From: Streptomyces sp. NBC_01549
GTDB lineage: Bacteria; Actinomycetota; Actinomycetes; Streptomycetales; Streptomycetaceae
NCBI RefSeq assembly: GCF_026339955.1
Contig: NZ_JAPEPW010000001.1
Span: 3,622,501 to 3,686,500, forward strand
Direction: 5' to 3'
DNA: 64,000 nt
Shown: positions 33,254-42,165 of the stretch, one piece after another
Numbering within the stretch: the first letter of the stretch is position 1
Layout: each line of letters begins with the position of its first letter
The notes under the pieces: model-generated
Database searches by the model: none
Seen by the model: the letters and a program-made list of their open reading frames with translations, nothing else
What the model was told of the DNA's origin: nothing
Made by a program: the position numbers and the translations under genes

Positions 33254-33901
33254 CTACTTGGTCGGCTTCTTCCCGGTGACCCCGAGGTGCACCAACAGCG
33301 CCAGGTTCGGCTTGAGTTCGGCCTGCTTGACGCCCCAGGTCTGGAAGCCCTTCTGGTGCGAGGCCACCGCGGCGAGCATCGCGACGAGCGAACCGGCGAT
33401 CGCCGCGGGGTTCACGTCCTTGTCGACCTTGCCCTTGGACTGGAGCTCGGAGACCGAGTCCGCGAGCGAGTTGTTCACCGAGTTGAGAATCTTCATACGG
33501 AGCTTGTAGAAGCGCTTGTCGCCCTCGGCGGCGCCCAGATCGACCACGCGCAGAATCGCTTCGTTCTTCCGCCAGAACTCCAGGAAACCGTCCACGAGTT
33601 CCTGGGCGGTCGCCCAGCCGGCCTTGCCGACCCAGGAGCGCCCCTCGAGGAGCTCGGTCAACCCGGCGCCCTCCGCGGCCATTTGCTCGGCGATCTCCAG
33701 AACGGCGCCTTCGACGTCCGGAAAGTACTGGTAGAAAGTCGCCGGAGACGTGCCCGCTTTCCGGGCGACATCAATGACTTTGACGTCCCGGTACGGCGAC
33801 GAGCTGAGCATTTCACTGAGGCAGTCGAGCAGTTTCTGCCTGGTCGCCTGCCCTCGCCGTCCGGCCACGCGGCCGTCGACGGTACGCACTTGTCCTGTCA
33901 T
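33254..33901 (-). CDS. TetR-family regulator, candidate master of the palindrome regulon
   Basis: 215 aa. The N-terminal HTH is at residues 38-62 (YRDVKVIDVARKAGTSPATF then YQYFP); the rest is a helical ligand domain. It sits in the middle of the set of genes that share the CTGACGNNNCGTCAG palindrome, a symmetric 15-bp site of the right size for a TetR dimer. Only a half-site (CGTCAG at 33904-33909) precedes its own start. In actinobacteria, TetR proteins such as KstR and KstR2 control steroid and lipid catabolism with acyl-CoA ligands; the analogy is inference. In S. coelicolor a TetR gene also lies near kbpA-afsK, to my recollection. Confidence 0.85.
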   Translation of the reverse strand: MTGQVRTVDGRVAGRRGQATRQKLLDCLSEMLSSSPYRDVKVIDVARKAGTSPATFYQYFPDVEGAVLEIAEQMAAEGAGLTELLEGRSWVGKAGWATAQELVDGFLEFWRKNEAILRVVDLGAAEGDKRFYKLRMKILNSVNNSLADSVSELQSKGKVDKDVNPAAIAGSLVAMLAAVASHQKGFQTWGVKQAELKPNLALLVHLGVTGKKPTK

Positions 33902-34055
33902 GCCGTCAGCTTACCGAGGGGTGATCGGAGCGCGATTCGGCCGACTGCAAATGGGGTGCGTGGGGGAGCGCGGGCGGCGAGTGGGGGGTGCGGGAGGTGT
34001 CTGAGGGTGTGCGGGCCGTCGCGCGAAGTGGAGGAAAGGCCGATAACTTGGTCGC

Positions 34056-34808
34056 ATGGCCGTATCCGGGGCACCCGACGCGACGCAGGCCTGCCCAGAG
34101 GGCGTCCCCTGCTGGGTCGACGCGCAGCTTCCCGATGTGGAGGCGGGCAGACGTTTCTACGGTGAGCTGTTCGGCTGGACCTTCGGGGAGGGGTTCGGAC
34201 CGTACGCGGAGGGCGTGTGGGCGCGCCATCACGGGGAGCCCGTCGCCGCCCTCGCCCCCAAGCGTGACGGCCGTATGCCCACCGTCTGGACGGTGTCCTT
34301 CGCGACCCCGGACGCCGCCGCGCTCGCGGCCCGGATCCAGGCGGCGGGCGGGCAGGTGATCACCGCGCCCACCCAGGTCGGCCCCTACGGTACGACCGCC
34401 CTCGTGACGGACCCCGAGGGCGCGGTCTTCGGTCTGTGGCAGGCGGGCACCCACCCCGGTTTCGGCGAACGGCACGAGCCGGGTTCCTTCTGCTGGGCCG
34501 AGTTGTACGCGCGGGACCCGGGGACCGTCGACCGTTTCTACGGCGCCCTGTTCCACGAGGCCCTGTTCGGCCCCGACGCCTCGCCCGACTTCGGCCGGGC
34601 ACCGGTCTCCGGTGTCTTCCCGGCCGTGATGCCGCCGCACTTCCTCGTCCACTTCGGGGTGGAGGACGTCGACGCGGTCCTCGGTACGGTGAACGGGCTG
34701 GGCGGACGCGTCCAGGCGCCCCCTTTTGACACTTCGTACGGAAGGGCGGCCGTCGTCGCGGACAATCAAGGGGCGTCGTTCGCCGTACTCCAGGTACGGG
34801 GCCGGTGA
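34056..34808 (+). CDS. kbpA: Two-domain VOC (glyoxalase-fold) protein, candidate KbpA
   Basis: 250 aa with two VOC halves: residues 15-130 (GVPCWVDAQLPDVEAGRRFY ... TDPEGAVFGLWQAG) and 140-250 (GSFCWAELYARDPGTVDRFY ... DNQGASFAVLQVRG). The AfsK-binding protein KbpA of S. coelicolor, which inhibits AfsK autophosphorylation, is of about this length and is encoded directly upstream of afsK, as this gene is. The symbol rests on position and size, recalled rather than searched; otherwise it is a generic VOC protein. Confidence 0.65.
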   Translation: MAVSGAPDATQACPEGVPCWVDAQLPDVEAGRRFYGELFGWTFGEGFGPYAEGVWARHHGEPVAALAPKRDGRMPTVWTVSFATPDAAALAARIQAAGGQVITAPTQVGPYGTTALVTDPEGAVFGLWQAGTHPGFGERHEPGSFCWAELYARDPGTVDRFYGALFHEALFGPDASPDFGRAPVSGVFPAVMPPHFLVHFGVEDVDAVLGTVNGLGGRVQAPPFDTSYGRAAVVADNQGASFAVLQVRGR

Positions 34809-34968
34809 TTATGTCCTGAGACACCCCGTTCCGCCCCCGGGTTCGCAACCTGTGGCCCGGACAGGAAGAATCGGGGTGCGTGCCGCCATGGCGGTGCGGT
34901 GGTGAGACGCTGCACGGGGCCGCGTTCATACGTGGATGACGTGGCTCGTACGGGGAGGTGGCAGGCAA

Positions 34969-37293
34969 GTGGTGGATCAGCTGACACAGCACGATCCGCG
35001 GCGGATCGGGCCGTTCGAGGTGCTGGGACGGCTGGGTGCCGGCGGCATGGGGCTGGTCTATCTCGCGCGCTCGGCTTCGGGCCGGCGCGTGGCGATCAAG
35101 ACGGTCAGGACCGAGCTCGCCGAGGACCAGCTGTTCCGGGTCCGCTTCACTCGTGAGGTGGAGGCCGCGCGAGCGGTCTCCGGCTTCTACACGGCGGCCG
35201 TGGTCGACGCCGACCCGCGCGCCGCGGTGCCGTGGCTGGCCACCGCGTACGTTCCGGCGCCCTCCCTCGAGGAAATAGTGAATGAGTGCGGGCCGATGCC
35301 GGCCCAGGCGGTGCGCTGGCTGGCGGCGGGCGTCGCGGAGGCGCTGCAGTCGATCCACGGCGCCGGGCTCGTCCACCGGGACCTGAAGCCCTCGAACGTG
35401 CTGGTGGTGGAGGACGGGCCGCGGGTCATCGACTTCGGTATCGCCTCCGGCGTCTCGAACACCCGTTTGACGATGACGAATGTCGCCGTCGGCACCCCGG
35501 CCTACATGTCCCCCGAACAGGCGAAGGACTCGCGCAGCGTCACCGGCGCGAGCGACGTCTTCTCGCTCGGCTCGATGCTCGTCTTCGCCGCCACCGGACA
35601 CGCGCCCTTCCACGGCGCCAACCCGGTCGAGACGGTCTTCATGCTGCTGCGGGAGGGCCCCGACCTGGAGGGCCTCCCGGACGAGCTGCGCCCCCTCATC
35701 GAGTCCTGCATGCAGATGGAGGCGACCGGCCGCCCGGGCCCCGCCGACCTCCAGGCCCAGCTGGCACCCCACCTCTTCGGCTCCGGCTCCGACGACAGCG
35801 GTACGGCGTCGGCGTGGCTGCCCGAGCGGGCGGTGGGCCTGATCGAGACGCGCCGTGGGGGCCGGCCGGCGCTGAAGCCCCCGTCCTCCGGCGGTCGCAG
35901 CGGTGGCGGACGCCCCGCCCTTCCTCCGCCGCCCTCGCACGCTCCCGTGCCCGTCGGGGCGCCCGACGCCGGCCCCGTACGGCTCGCGGGCGGCCAGGTG
36001 CCCATCGGCCCCGGACCCCGCGTCGCCGACGCCCGTGCCGCCGCCGTGAAGGCACCTCCTCCGGAGGCGGGCCTCGCCGCCTCCTGGTCCCGCCCGCGCG
36101 TCGGCGTCAACGGCGCCGACCCCGCGCCGGCGGTCGCTCCGCCGCCCGCCCCGGACTCCCCGTCCGGCTGGCGGCCCTGGCGCTTCCGCATGTCCAACGA
36201 CGTCTGGGGTACGCCCTCGGTCGCGGGCGACCTCGTCTACGTCACCTCCTTCGAAGTCCACGCCCTGGACGTCGCGACCGGCCGCCGCCGTTTCAAGACG
36301 CGGGACGTGGCCTGGTCCATGGCGGTCGCGGACGGCCGTATCCACGCCTCCGACGGCCCCACCCTGTTCGCCCTGAACGCGCGGGAGGGCGCGGACCTGT
36401 GGCGTCTGTCCACGGACGCCTGGGTGTACTCCCTGAAGGCCGACCGCGGGACCGTCATCACCGGTACGCGCGGTGGCGGCGTCCAGGCCTGGGAGGCCTC
36501 CAACGGCCAGAAACTGTGGGAGATCACCGGCGCCCAGACCGACTTCGAGTCCCCGGAGGCCGGGCCCGCCGTCCACGAGGGCACGGTGTACGTCTGGAAG
36601 GACGCCCGGCTGTGTGCCCTGGAGGCCCGTACGGGTGAGGAACGCTGGTCGTACCCGATCGGTGACGCGGCGTCCTGCGGGGGCGTACCCGTACGGATCA
36701 CGTCCGCCCCCGACGGCTACGTCTACATCTCCGCGGGCACCCGCGTCCTCGCCGTCGACGTCGCCGACGGGCACGTCCGCTGGCACTTCGAGGCCCCCGC
36801 GGTCTTCCTCTCCCCGCCGACCTTCGTACCCGGGCCCGCGGTCACGGGGGGCGGTGTCTACCTCGCCGACTACCTCGGCACGGTGTACGCCCTCGACGCG
36901 ACGGACGGCCGCGACCGCTGGCGCATCGCGACCGAGGCCCGCTCCTCGATCGAACCCGTCCTGGTCGCCGCCGGCCACGTCCACGTCGGCAGCGGCAAGG
37001 GGCTGTACACCCTCGACGCGGTCACCGGCACCCCGAAGTGGCGCTTCCAGGCCGGGGGCGACCTCGTGGGCGCGCCCGCGGTCGCCGAGGGCCGTATCCA
37101 CTTCGGCTCGACGGACCATCTCCTCTACACCCTGAAGGCGGACGACGGCCGGCTCCGCTGGAAGCTGGCGACGGGTGGGGAGATCACCGGTGCGCCGGTG
37201 GTCAAGGACGGGGTGGTGTACGCGTGCAGCAAGGACCGGTGCGTGTACGCGCTGGACGCGGAGAAGGGAACGGGGACGGCGCGCACGGCGTAG
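34969..37293 (+). CDS. afsK: AfsK-type Ser/Thr protein kinase with C-terminal PQQ-like propeller
   Basis: About 774 aa from GTG 34969, chosen because GGGGAGG precedes it and the protein then starts VVDQLTQHDPRRIGPFEVLG as AfsK does. Kinase motifs: GAGGMG at 23-28, catalytic K44, HRDLKPSN at 136-143, DFG at 155-157. A Pro/Gly-rich linker follows (about 280-400), then seven or so PQQ/WD-like repeats (Y.LDA..G...W.F). There is no clear membrane helix. In S. coelicolor AfsK phosphorylates AfsR and so raises afsS transcription and antibiotic production; afsR and afsS lie 8-13 kb to the right here. Confidence 0.87.
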   Translation: MVDQLTQHDPRRIGPFEVLGRLGAGGMGLVYLARSASGRRVAIKTVRTELAEDQLFRVRFTREVEAARAVSGFYTAAVVDADPRAAVPWLATAYVPAPSLEEIVNECGPMPAQAVRWLAAGVAEALQSIHGAGLVHRDLKPSNVLVVEDGPRVIDFGIASGVSNTRLTMTNVAVGTPAYMSPEQAKDSRSVTGASDVFSLGSMLVFAATGHAPFHGANPVETVFMLLREGPDLEGLPDELRPLIESCMQMEATGRPGPADLQAQLAPHLFGSGSDDSGTASAWLPERAVGLIETRRGGRPALKPPSSGGRSGGGRPALPPPPSHAPVPVGAPDAGPVRLAGGQVPIGPGPRVADARAAAVKAPPPEAGLAASWSRPRVGVNGADPAPAVAPPPAPDSPSGWRPWRFRMSNDVWGTPSVAGDLVYVTSFEVHALDVATGRRRFKTRDVAWSMAVADGRIHASDGPTLFALNAREGADLWRLSTDAWVYSLKADRGTVITGTRGGGVQAWEASNGQKLWEITGAQTDFESPEAGPAVHEGTVYVWKDARLCALEARTGEERWSYPIGDAASCGGVPVRITSAPDGYVYISAGTRVLAVDVADGHVRWHFEAPAVFLSPPTFVPGPAVTGGGVYLADYLGTVYALDATDGRDRWRIATEARSSIEPVLVAAGHVHVGSGKGLYTLDAVTGTPKWRFQAGGDLVGAPAVAEGRIHFGSTDHLLYTLKADDGRLRWKLATGGEITGAPVVKDGVVYACSKDRCVYALDAEKGTGTARTA

Positions 37294-37345
37294 GGTGACC
37301 GGCCTTTCCTCGCCCCCGCCGCCCCTACCCGTCCCATCCTCAGCC

Positions 37346-37450
37346 TGGGGGCTCCGCCCCCAGACCCCCGGGTGGGTTCTTTGGCCGCGGGCCGTCTGTG
37401 GCTGGTCGCGCAGTTCCCCGCGCCCCTGGGGGCGGGGCTGCGCCCCGGCC
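37346..37450. repeat. Streptomyces-type intergenic repeat between convergent genes
   Basis: A hairpin TGGGGGC-tcc-GCCCCCA (37346-37362) is followed by the block GGTCGCGCAGTTCCCCGCGC and a GGGGGCGGGGC/GCGCCCC palindrome. From memory this combination is very common between genes of many Streptomyces chromosomes. Here it separates afsK from the convergent enoyl-CoA hydratase gene and may end both transcripts. Confidence 0.7.
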
Positions 37451-37470
37451 CCCACTCGGCCGCAGACGCA

Positions 37471-38253
37471 TCACCGCACCCGGAACCCGTTCGGTTGGCG
37501 TGCGGAGAACAACTCCTCCTGTCGGGCCGGGGGCAGGTTGCCCAGGGAGATGAGGTGGGGCGCCTGCGCGAAGGCGTGGGCGCGGGCCGCCTCGTGCGCC
37601 GCCCACAGGGCGCGTACGGTGCCCTGCACCCCCTCGGAGGGGTAGGAGGCGATCACCGTCGCACAGCGGACGGCGGCCTCCAACGCACCACCAGGCGGCG
37701 TGAGTTCGGACACCAGCCCGATGTCGTACGCCCGCCGCGCGGACATCCGTTCGGCGCTCCCCATGAGTGCCGTACGCGCCGCCTCCCCGTACGGCATCCG
37801 GTGCGCCGCGTACACGGACTCGTACGCGCTGACCATGCCGTACGTCGTGTGCGGGTCGAAGAAGGTCGCGGTCTCGTCGGCGACGACGAACTCCGCCTCC
37901 CCGAGGAGGTAGAAGGCGCCTCCGCACGCCATCCCCCGCACGGCCGCGACGACCGGCTTCCACAGGTCGTTGGCCTTGGGGCCGATGCGCAGGAGGGGGT
38001 CGTCCACCATGTAGGGGGAGGCGGGCTGCGGAGTCTCCGTGGAGCGGTCGAGGCCGGTGGAGAAGGCCCGTTCGCCAGCCCCGGTGAGGACGACGGCCCG
38101 TACGGAGTCGTCGAAGCGGAACGCCCGCCAGGCGGCGGACAGTTCGGATGCCAGGGCCTCGTCGATGGCGTTCAGTTTTTCCGGGCGGTCCAGGGTGAGG
38201 ACCGCGACGCCCGTGTCCTTGTCGGTCGAGATCCGCAGCCCGCCGCCGCTCAC
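37471..38253 (-). CDS. Enoyl-CoA hydratase/isomerase family protein, second copy
   Basis: 260 aa from the GTG overlapping the DUF35 stop. Crotonase blocks: GVAVLTLDRPEKLNAIDEAL, GERAFSTGLD (first oxyanion-hole strand), VVAAVRGMACGGAFYLLGEA (second) and a helical C-terminus. The usual GGT.RLPR block is replaced by FFDPHTTYGMVSAYESVYAA, as in some mycobacterial EchA proteins. Last gene of a three-gene operon (Ltp-like, DUF35, hydratase) driven from the palindrome pair at 39869-39910. Confidence 0.88.
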   Translation of the reverse strand: MSGGGLRISTDKDTGVAVLTLDRPEKLNAIDEALASELSAAWRAFRFDDSVRAVVLTGAGERAFSTGLDRSTETPQPASPYMVDDPLLRIGPKANDLWKPVVAAVRGMACGGAFYLLGEAEFVVADETATFFDPHTTYGMVSAYESVYAAHRMPYGEAARTALMGSAERMSARRAYDIGLVSELTPPGGALEAAVRCATVIASYPSEGVQGTVRALWAAHEAARAHAFAQAPHLISLGNLPPARQEELFSARQPNGFRVR

Positions 38254-38681
38254 GACCGGCCCTCCAGAACCCACTGCGGCAGCCTCTCCCCGCTGAACAC
38301 GACCCGTACCCGCGCTCCGATCCGGATCCGCTCCGGGGAGAAGGAGTCGAGCGGGGCGCCGGGGGCCGTGACCAGGTTGCCGACCAGGCGGATGCGGGGG
38401 GCCTCGGCGAGTTCGACGACGATCGCGTTGTACGGGGCCAGGGCCGCGTACGCCGGGAGCAGCGGCGGGTGCGGGACGACGTACGACCAGACGCGGCCGT
38501 GGCCGCTCATCCGACGCCATTCGCTGCCGAAGGACTGGCAGTGGGGACAGCAGGGGCGGGGCGGGAAGCGCAACTCGCCGCAGTCGGCGCAGGCCTGGAT
38601 CCGTAGCTCGCCCTGGGCGGCGTACCCCCAGAAGGGCGCGCCGTCGTCGTCGGGGACAGGGGAGAGAAGGGGCTCGGTCAT
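38250..38681 (-). CDS. DUF35 OB-fold protein with zinc ribbon (second copy)
   Basis: 143 aa. Zinc ribbon QACADCGELRFPPRPCCPHC at about residues 29-48 with paired CXXC motifs, then an OB-fold (GHGRVWSYVVPHPPLLPAYA ... RIGARVRVVF). It lies nine bases after the Ltp-like gene, the standard order for the retro-aldolase pair. It probably covers the acyl-CoA tunnel of the partner. Confidence 0.88.
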   Translation of the reverse strand: MTEPLLSPVPDDDGAPFWGYAAQGELRIQACADCGELRFPPRPCCPHCQSFGSEWRRMSGHGRVWSYVVPHPPLLPAYAALAPYNAIVVELAEAPRIRLVGNLVTAPGAPLDSFSPERIRIGARVRVVFSGERLPQWVLEGRS

Positions 38682-38690
38682 GTCGGCTCC

Positions 38691-39839
38691 TCAGTTCCTC
38701 AGCAGGATCGCGGAGGTGGGGACGCCCTCCCCCGCCGTGACCAGGCAGGTGGCGGCCCCGGGGACCTGGGCGGTACTCGTGCCCCGCAACTGCTTCACGC
38801 CCTCGTTGATGAGGTTGAAGCCGTGGACGTACGCCTCGCTGAGTCCGCCCCCGCCGGTGTTGAGGGGCAGCCGGCCCCCGATCTCCAGGGCGCCGCCCTC
38901 CGTGTAGGCCGCGCCCTCGCCACGTCCGCAGAAGCCGTAGCCCTCCAGGGAGAGTGGGATGAGGGGGGTGAAGGCGTCGTAGATCTGGGCCACGTCGACG
39001 TCGTCCGGGGTGAAGTCGGCGTGTTTCCACAGGTGCCGGGCGGCGGTCCAGGCGGGGCCTGTGAGCGGGTCGTCGTTCCAGTAGTTGACCATGCCGTGGT
39101 GCTGGGCGGGCAGGCCCTGGGCGGCGGAGTGGACGTACACGGGCCGTTGCCGGCAGTCCCGGGCCCGCTCGGCGGACACGATCACGCAGGCCAACGCGCC
39201 ATCCGTCTCCAGGCAGTTGTCGAAGAGGCAGAGGGGTTCGCTGATCCAGCGGGAGGTCATGTACATCTCGCGGGTCAGCGGGCGCTCGTACATCATCGCG
39301 GCGGGGTTCTGGTTGGCGCGGTTGCGGCAGGCGAGGGCGACGTTGAAGAGGTGGTCGCGGGTGGCGCCGTACTCGTACATGTAGCGACGGGCCAGCATGC
39401 CTATCTCGTCGGCCGGTCTGAGCAGCCCGAAGGGGCGGGTCCACTGGGCGGGGGTGGGGAGCTGGACGGCGGTGTTCTTCCACGGCCTCGGCCCGCTGCC
39501 GCGCTTGCGTGATCGCCAGGCCACGCCCACCGTCGCCTGGCCGGTGGCGACGGCGGCGGCGAGATGCGCGACGGTGGCGCAGGAGCCGCCGCCCCCGTAG
39601 CCCACCTTGCTGAAGAAGGTGAGGTCGCCGAGGCCGACCGCCTTCGCGACCTCCACCTCGTCGGTCTCCTCCATGGTGTAGGAGGCGAGTCCGTCGACTT
39701 CGGAGGGCGCTATTCCGGCGTCGTCGAGTGCGGCGAGGATCGCGCGGCAGGCCAAGGTCTTCTCGGACTCCGGGAGTTGCCGGGCGAAGGGTGTCTGTCC
39801 GATGCCGACGACGGCGGTGGCGTCCTTGATCCCCGGCAT
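38691..39839 (-). CDS. Lipid-transfer/thiolase-fold protein (Ltp-like), second copy
   Basis: 382 aa. Begins IKDATAVVGIGQTPFARQLP, with KVGYGGGGSCATVAHLAAAV in the first active-site region, QIYDAFTPLIPLSLEGYGFC, and NTGGGGLSEAYVHGFNLINE near the end, all typical of Ltp proteins from steroid-type side-chain degradation. The HP/GHP histidine of true thiolases is replaced by YVHG. It probably cleaves beta-hydroxy- or beta-keto-acyl-CoA with the adjacent DUF35 protein. Two palindromes lie upstream. Confidence 0.87.
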   Translation of the reverse strand: MPGIKDATAVVGIGQTPFARQLPESEKTLACRAILAALDDAGIAPSEVDGLASYTMEETDEVEVAKAVGLGDLTFFSKVGYGGGGSCATVAHLAAAVATGQATVGVAWRSRKRGSGPRPWKNTAVQLPTPAQWTRPFGLLRPADEIGMLARRYMYEYGATRDHLFNVALACRNRANQNPAAMMYERPLTREMYMTSRWISEPLCLFDNCLETDGALACVIVSAERARDCRQRPVYVHSAAQGLPAQHHGMVNYWNDDPLTGPAWTAARHLWKHADFTPDDVDVAQIYDAFTPLIPLSLEGYGFCGRGEGAAYTEGGALEIGGRLPLNTGGGGLSEAYVHGFNLINEGVKQLRGTSTAQVPGAATCLVTAGEGVPTSAILLRN

Positions 39840-39868
39840 GGGTGCACCTCCACGGAAGGGCCCGACTG

Positions 39869-39910
39869 CTGACAGGTTGTCAGGCTACAGCTAATCTGAC
39901 GGGTAGTCAG
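39869..39910. promoter_or_regulatory. Regulon palindromes, sites 7 and 8 (Ltp operon / CoA ligase)
   Basis: CTGACAGGTTGTCAG (39869-39883) and CTGACGGGTAGTCAG (39896-39910), spaced 27 bases, in the gap between divergent genes: the Ltp-DUF35-hydratase operon to the left and the AMP-forming CoA ligase to the right. One site probably serves each promoter. Confidence 0.8.
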
Positions 39911-39940
39911 CTAGTGGGTTCGTGCCTACGGAGGCGTGAG

Positions 39941-41539
39941 ATGCGCGGAGACCTGGAGTGGGGCAGCGTCCCGGGGCTGATGCGCTCGGCGGCGACGCGC
40001 TTCGCGGACCGCGAGGCCGTCGTCGAGGGCCGTACGCGGATCTCCTACGCCGAACTGGGAGCCCGCGTCGAACGTGCGGCGGCCGCCTGCCTCGCGAACG
40101 GCGTACGGCTCGGCGACCGGGTCGCCATCTGGGCGCCGAACACCCTGGACTGGATCGTCTCCGCCCTCGGCGCGGTGTCGGCGGGCGCGGTGCTCGTCCC
40201 GCTCAACACCCGCTTCAAGGGCACCGAGGCGGCGTACGTACTGTCCCGGAGCCGCGCGCGGCTGCTGTTCGTGACGGGGACGTTCCTGGGGACGTCGTAC
40301 GTGGCGTCACTACGACGGGCGGCGGGGGAAGGGTCGCAGGAGGGGGAAGGCGCCGGAAACGGCCCCCTCCCCGGACTGCCGCACCTCGAACAGGTGGTGG
40401 TGCTGGCGGACGACGCCCCCGCCGACTTCCGCACCTGGAAGGACTTCCTGGCGGACGGGGAGGGCGTCGGGGCGGCTCAGGTGCGGGAACGGGCGGCGGC
40501 CGTGCCGGGATCGGCGCCTTCGGACATCGTCTTCACCTCGGGCACGACGGGCCGGCCCAAAGGCGCGGTGATCACGCACGCGCAGAGCCTGCGGGCGTAC
40601 GAGGTGTGGTGCGAGCTGGCCGGTCTGCGCCGGGAGGACCGCTACCTGATCGTGAACCCCTTCTTCCACACCTTCGGCTACAAGGCCGGGGTGCTCGCCT
40701 GTCTCATGCGGGGCGCGACGATGATCCCGCAGCCGGTGTTCGACGTGGACACGGTGCTGGCGAACATCGCGTCCGAGCGCGTCACGGTCCTGCCGGGCCC
40801 GCCGACCCTCCACCAGTCCCTCCTCGACCACCCGGCGCGGGCGTCGTACGACCTGTCGACGCTGCGGCTGGTGGTCACGGGAGCGGCCGTGGTCCCCCTC
40901 CGCCTGGTGGAACGCCTGCGCACCGAACTGGGCGTGGAGACGGTCCTGACGGCGTACGGCCTCTCGGAGGCCAGCGGATTCGTGACGATGTGCCGCCGGG
41001 GCGACCCGCCGTCCGTGATCGCGTCGACCTCGGGCCGCGCCATCCCGGGCGTGGAAGTACGCGTCGAGGCACCCACAGGCACCCCGGGCGAGGTGCTGGT
41101 CCGCGGCTTCAACGTGATGCGGGGCTACTTCGAGGACACTGAGGAAACCGCCCGCGTCCTGACCCCGGACGGCTGGCTGCGCACCGGCGACGTGGGCGTC
41201 CTGGACCCGGCGGGCAACCTCCGCATCACCGACCGGATCAAGGACATGTTCATCGTCGGCGGCTTCAACGCCTACCCCGCCGAGATAGAGCAGCTCCTCG
41301 GCCTCCACCCGGACATCGCGGACGTGGCGGTCATAGGCGTACCGGACGGCCGGCTGGGCGAGGTCGGCAAGGCGTATGTCGTACGGCGGGAGGGTTCCGT
41401 CCTTACCTCCGACGACCTCATCGCCTGGTCGCGGCGCGAGATGGCGAACTACAAGGTCCCGAGGGCGGTGGAGTTCGTCGCGGAGCTGCCGCGGAACGCG
41501 AGCGGGAAGGTGGTGAAGGGGGAGCTGCGGGAGGGGTGA
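39941..41539 (+). CDS. AMP-forming acyl-CoA ligase (FadD-like)
   Basis: 532 aa from ATG 39941 after GGAGGCG. The ANL superfamily motifs are in order: P-loop FTSGTTGRPKGAVITH, YGLSEASGF, GWLRTGDVG, the hinge RIKDMFIVGGFNAYPAEIEQ and the C-terminal catalytic lysine in NASGKVVKGELR. A 30-residue Gly/Glu-rich insert follows residue 125. It adenylates a carboxylic acid and transfers it to CoA, a likely entry step. Regulated by the palindrome pair upstream. Confidence 0.92.
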   Translation: MRGDLEWGSVPGLMRSAATRFADREAVVEGRTRISYAELGARVERAAAACLANGVRLGDRVAIWAPNTLDWIVSALGAVSAGAVLVPLNTRFKGTEAAYVLSRSRARLLFVTGTFLGTSYVASLRRAAGEGSQEGEGAGNGPLPGLPHLEQVVVLADDAPADFRTWKDFLADGEGVGAAQVRERAAAVPGSAPSDIVFTSGTTGRPKGAVITHAQSLRAYEVWCELAGLRREDRYLIVNPFFHTFGYKAGVLACLMRGATMIPQPVFDVDTVLANIASERVTVLPGPPTLHQSLLDHPARASYDLSTLRLVVTGAAVVPLRLVERLRTELGVETVLTAYGLSEASGFVTMCRRGDPPSVIASTSGRAIPGVEVRVEAPTGTPGEVLVRGFNVMRGYFEDTEETARVLTPDGWLRTGDVGVLDPAGNLRITDRIKDMFIVGGFNAYPAEIEQLLGLHPDIADVAVIGVPDGRLGEVGKAYVVRREGSVLTSDDLIAWSRREMANYKVPRAVEFVAELPRNASGKVVKGELREG

Positions 41540-41543
41540 GTGT

Positions 41544-41813
41544 TCACGCCGGCCATGCGGTGACCTGGAGAACGTAGACGCACTCGTGTCGGGCAATGGT
41601 CAGGTAGAGGAACATCCCGCCGGGCACATATGCGGTTTGCACGCCTTCGCCTGTGCCTTGGTATGTGCTGCCGTCGAGGTGCAGGGACTCCGCCGCACGC
41701 GCAATCTCGTCGGCTTGCTTCTCCACCTCGGCGACAAAGGCGGGTGGCGCGGGGGTGTCGCCGCCGATGACATGGGTTTCGTTCGGTTCGTACTCCCAGC
41801 GCCAACTACTCAC
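41544..41813 (-). CDS. Small protein, possible toxin partner of the upstream DUF6247-like protein
   Basis: 89 aa from a GTG that overlaps the stop of the upstream gene by eight bases. It starts SSWRWEYEPNETHVIGGDTP and has a helical segment (VAEVEKQADEIARAAESLHL) followed by strands (GGMFLYLTIARHECVYVLQV), a RelE/ParE-like arrangement. It ends five bases from the convergent CoA ligase. The pair with overlapping genes looks like a type II toxin-antitoxin unit; no activity is shown. Confidence 0.6.
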   Translation of the reverse strand: MSSWRWEYEPNETHVIGGDTPAPPAFVAEVEKQADEIARAAESLHLDGSTYQGTGEGVQTAYVPGGMFLYLTIARHECVYVLQVTAWPA

Positions 41814-42165
41814 GGGTGAGTGACTCCCCGGCGGAGGAGTGGAGAGTACGGATTTCGTCCATTGCGCCCCGCCATGCGGGGTCGCCTTGGTCGACGGTCT
41901 GTGCTGTGTACTCGGCCGTCCGCAGCCGCGCGGCCGAGGACGGGATCCTTGCGATCTCGACCGCGACGGCCCACGTTTCGAGGAACTGCATGATCGGGCC
42001 CAGGCTGCCGGTGCGGGCCGCCAGGGAGATGGCCTCGTCCTTCTGCCGCTCCATCTCGGCCAGCCGATGGGGAGCGACCTGGGCCAACGCCACACGCAGC
42101 GCGCCGGGTGTTCGCTCGGGCCGCGGGATGAGGGGGCCGCCGGGCTCGATGTGCTGTGCGGTCAT
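41806..42165 (-). CDS. DUF6247-like small protein, possible antitoxin
   Basis: 119 aa from ATG 42165 with GAAGGA upstream. Pattern: RTPGALRVALAQVAPHRLAE, MERQKDEAISLAARTGSLGP, FLETWAVAVEIARIP and RTAEYTAQTVDQGDPAWRGA. I recall this as the DUF6247 family of Streptomyces, usually beside a second small protein, as here. First gene of a two-gene unit. The assignment as antitoxin is inference from gene size, order and overlap. Confidence 0.65.
   Translation of the reverse strand: MTAQHIEPGGPLIPRPERTPGALRVALAQVAPHRLAEMERQKDEAISLAARTGSLGPIMQFLETWAVAVEIARIPSSAARLRTAEYTAQTVDQGDPAWRGAMDEIRTLHSSAGESLTRE

Noticed and set aside
33904-33909. CGTCAG next to the TetR start as a regulon palindrome
   Set aside because: Only a half-site; the other arm reads GACAG rather than its inverted partner, so it was not counted.
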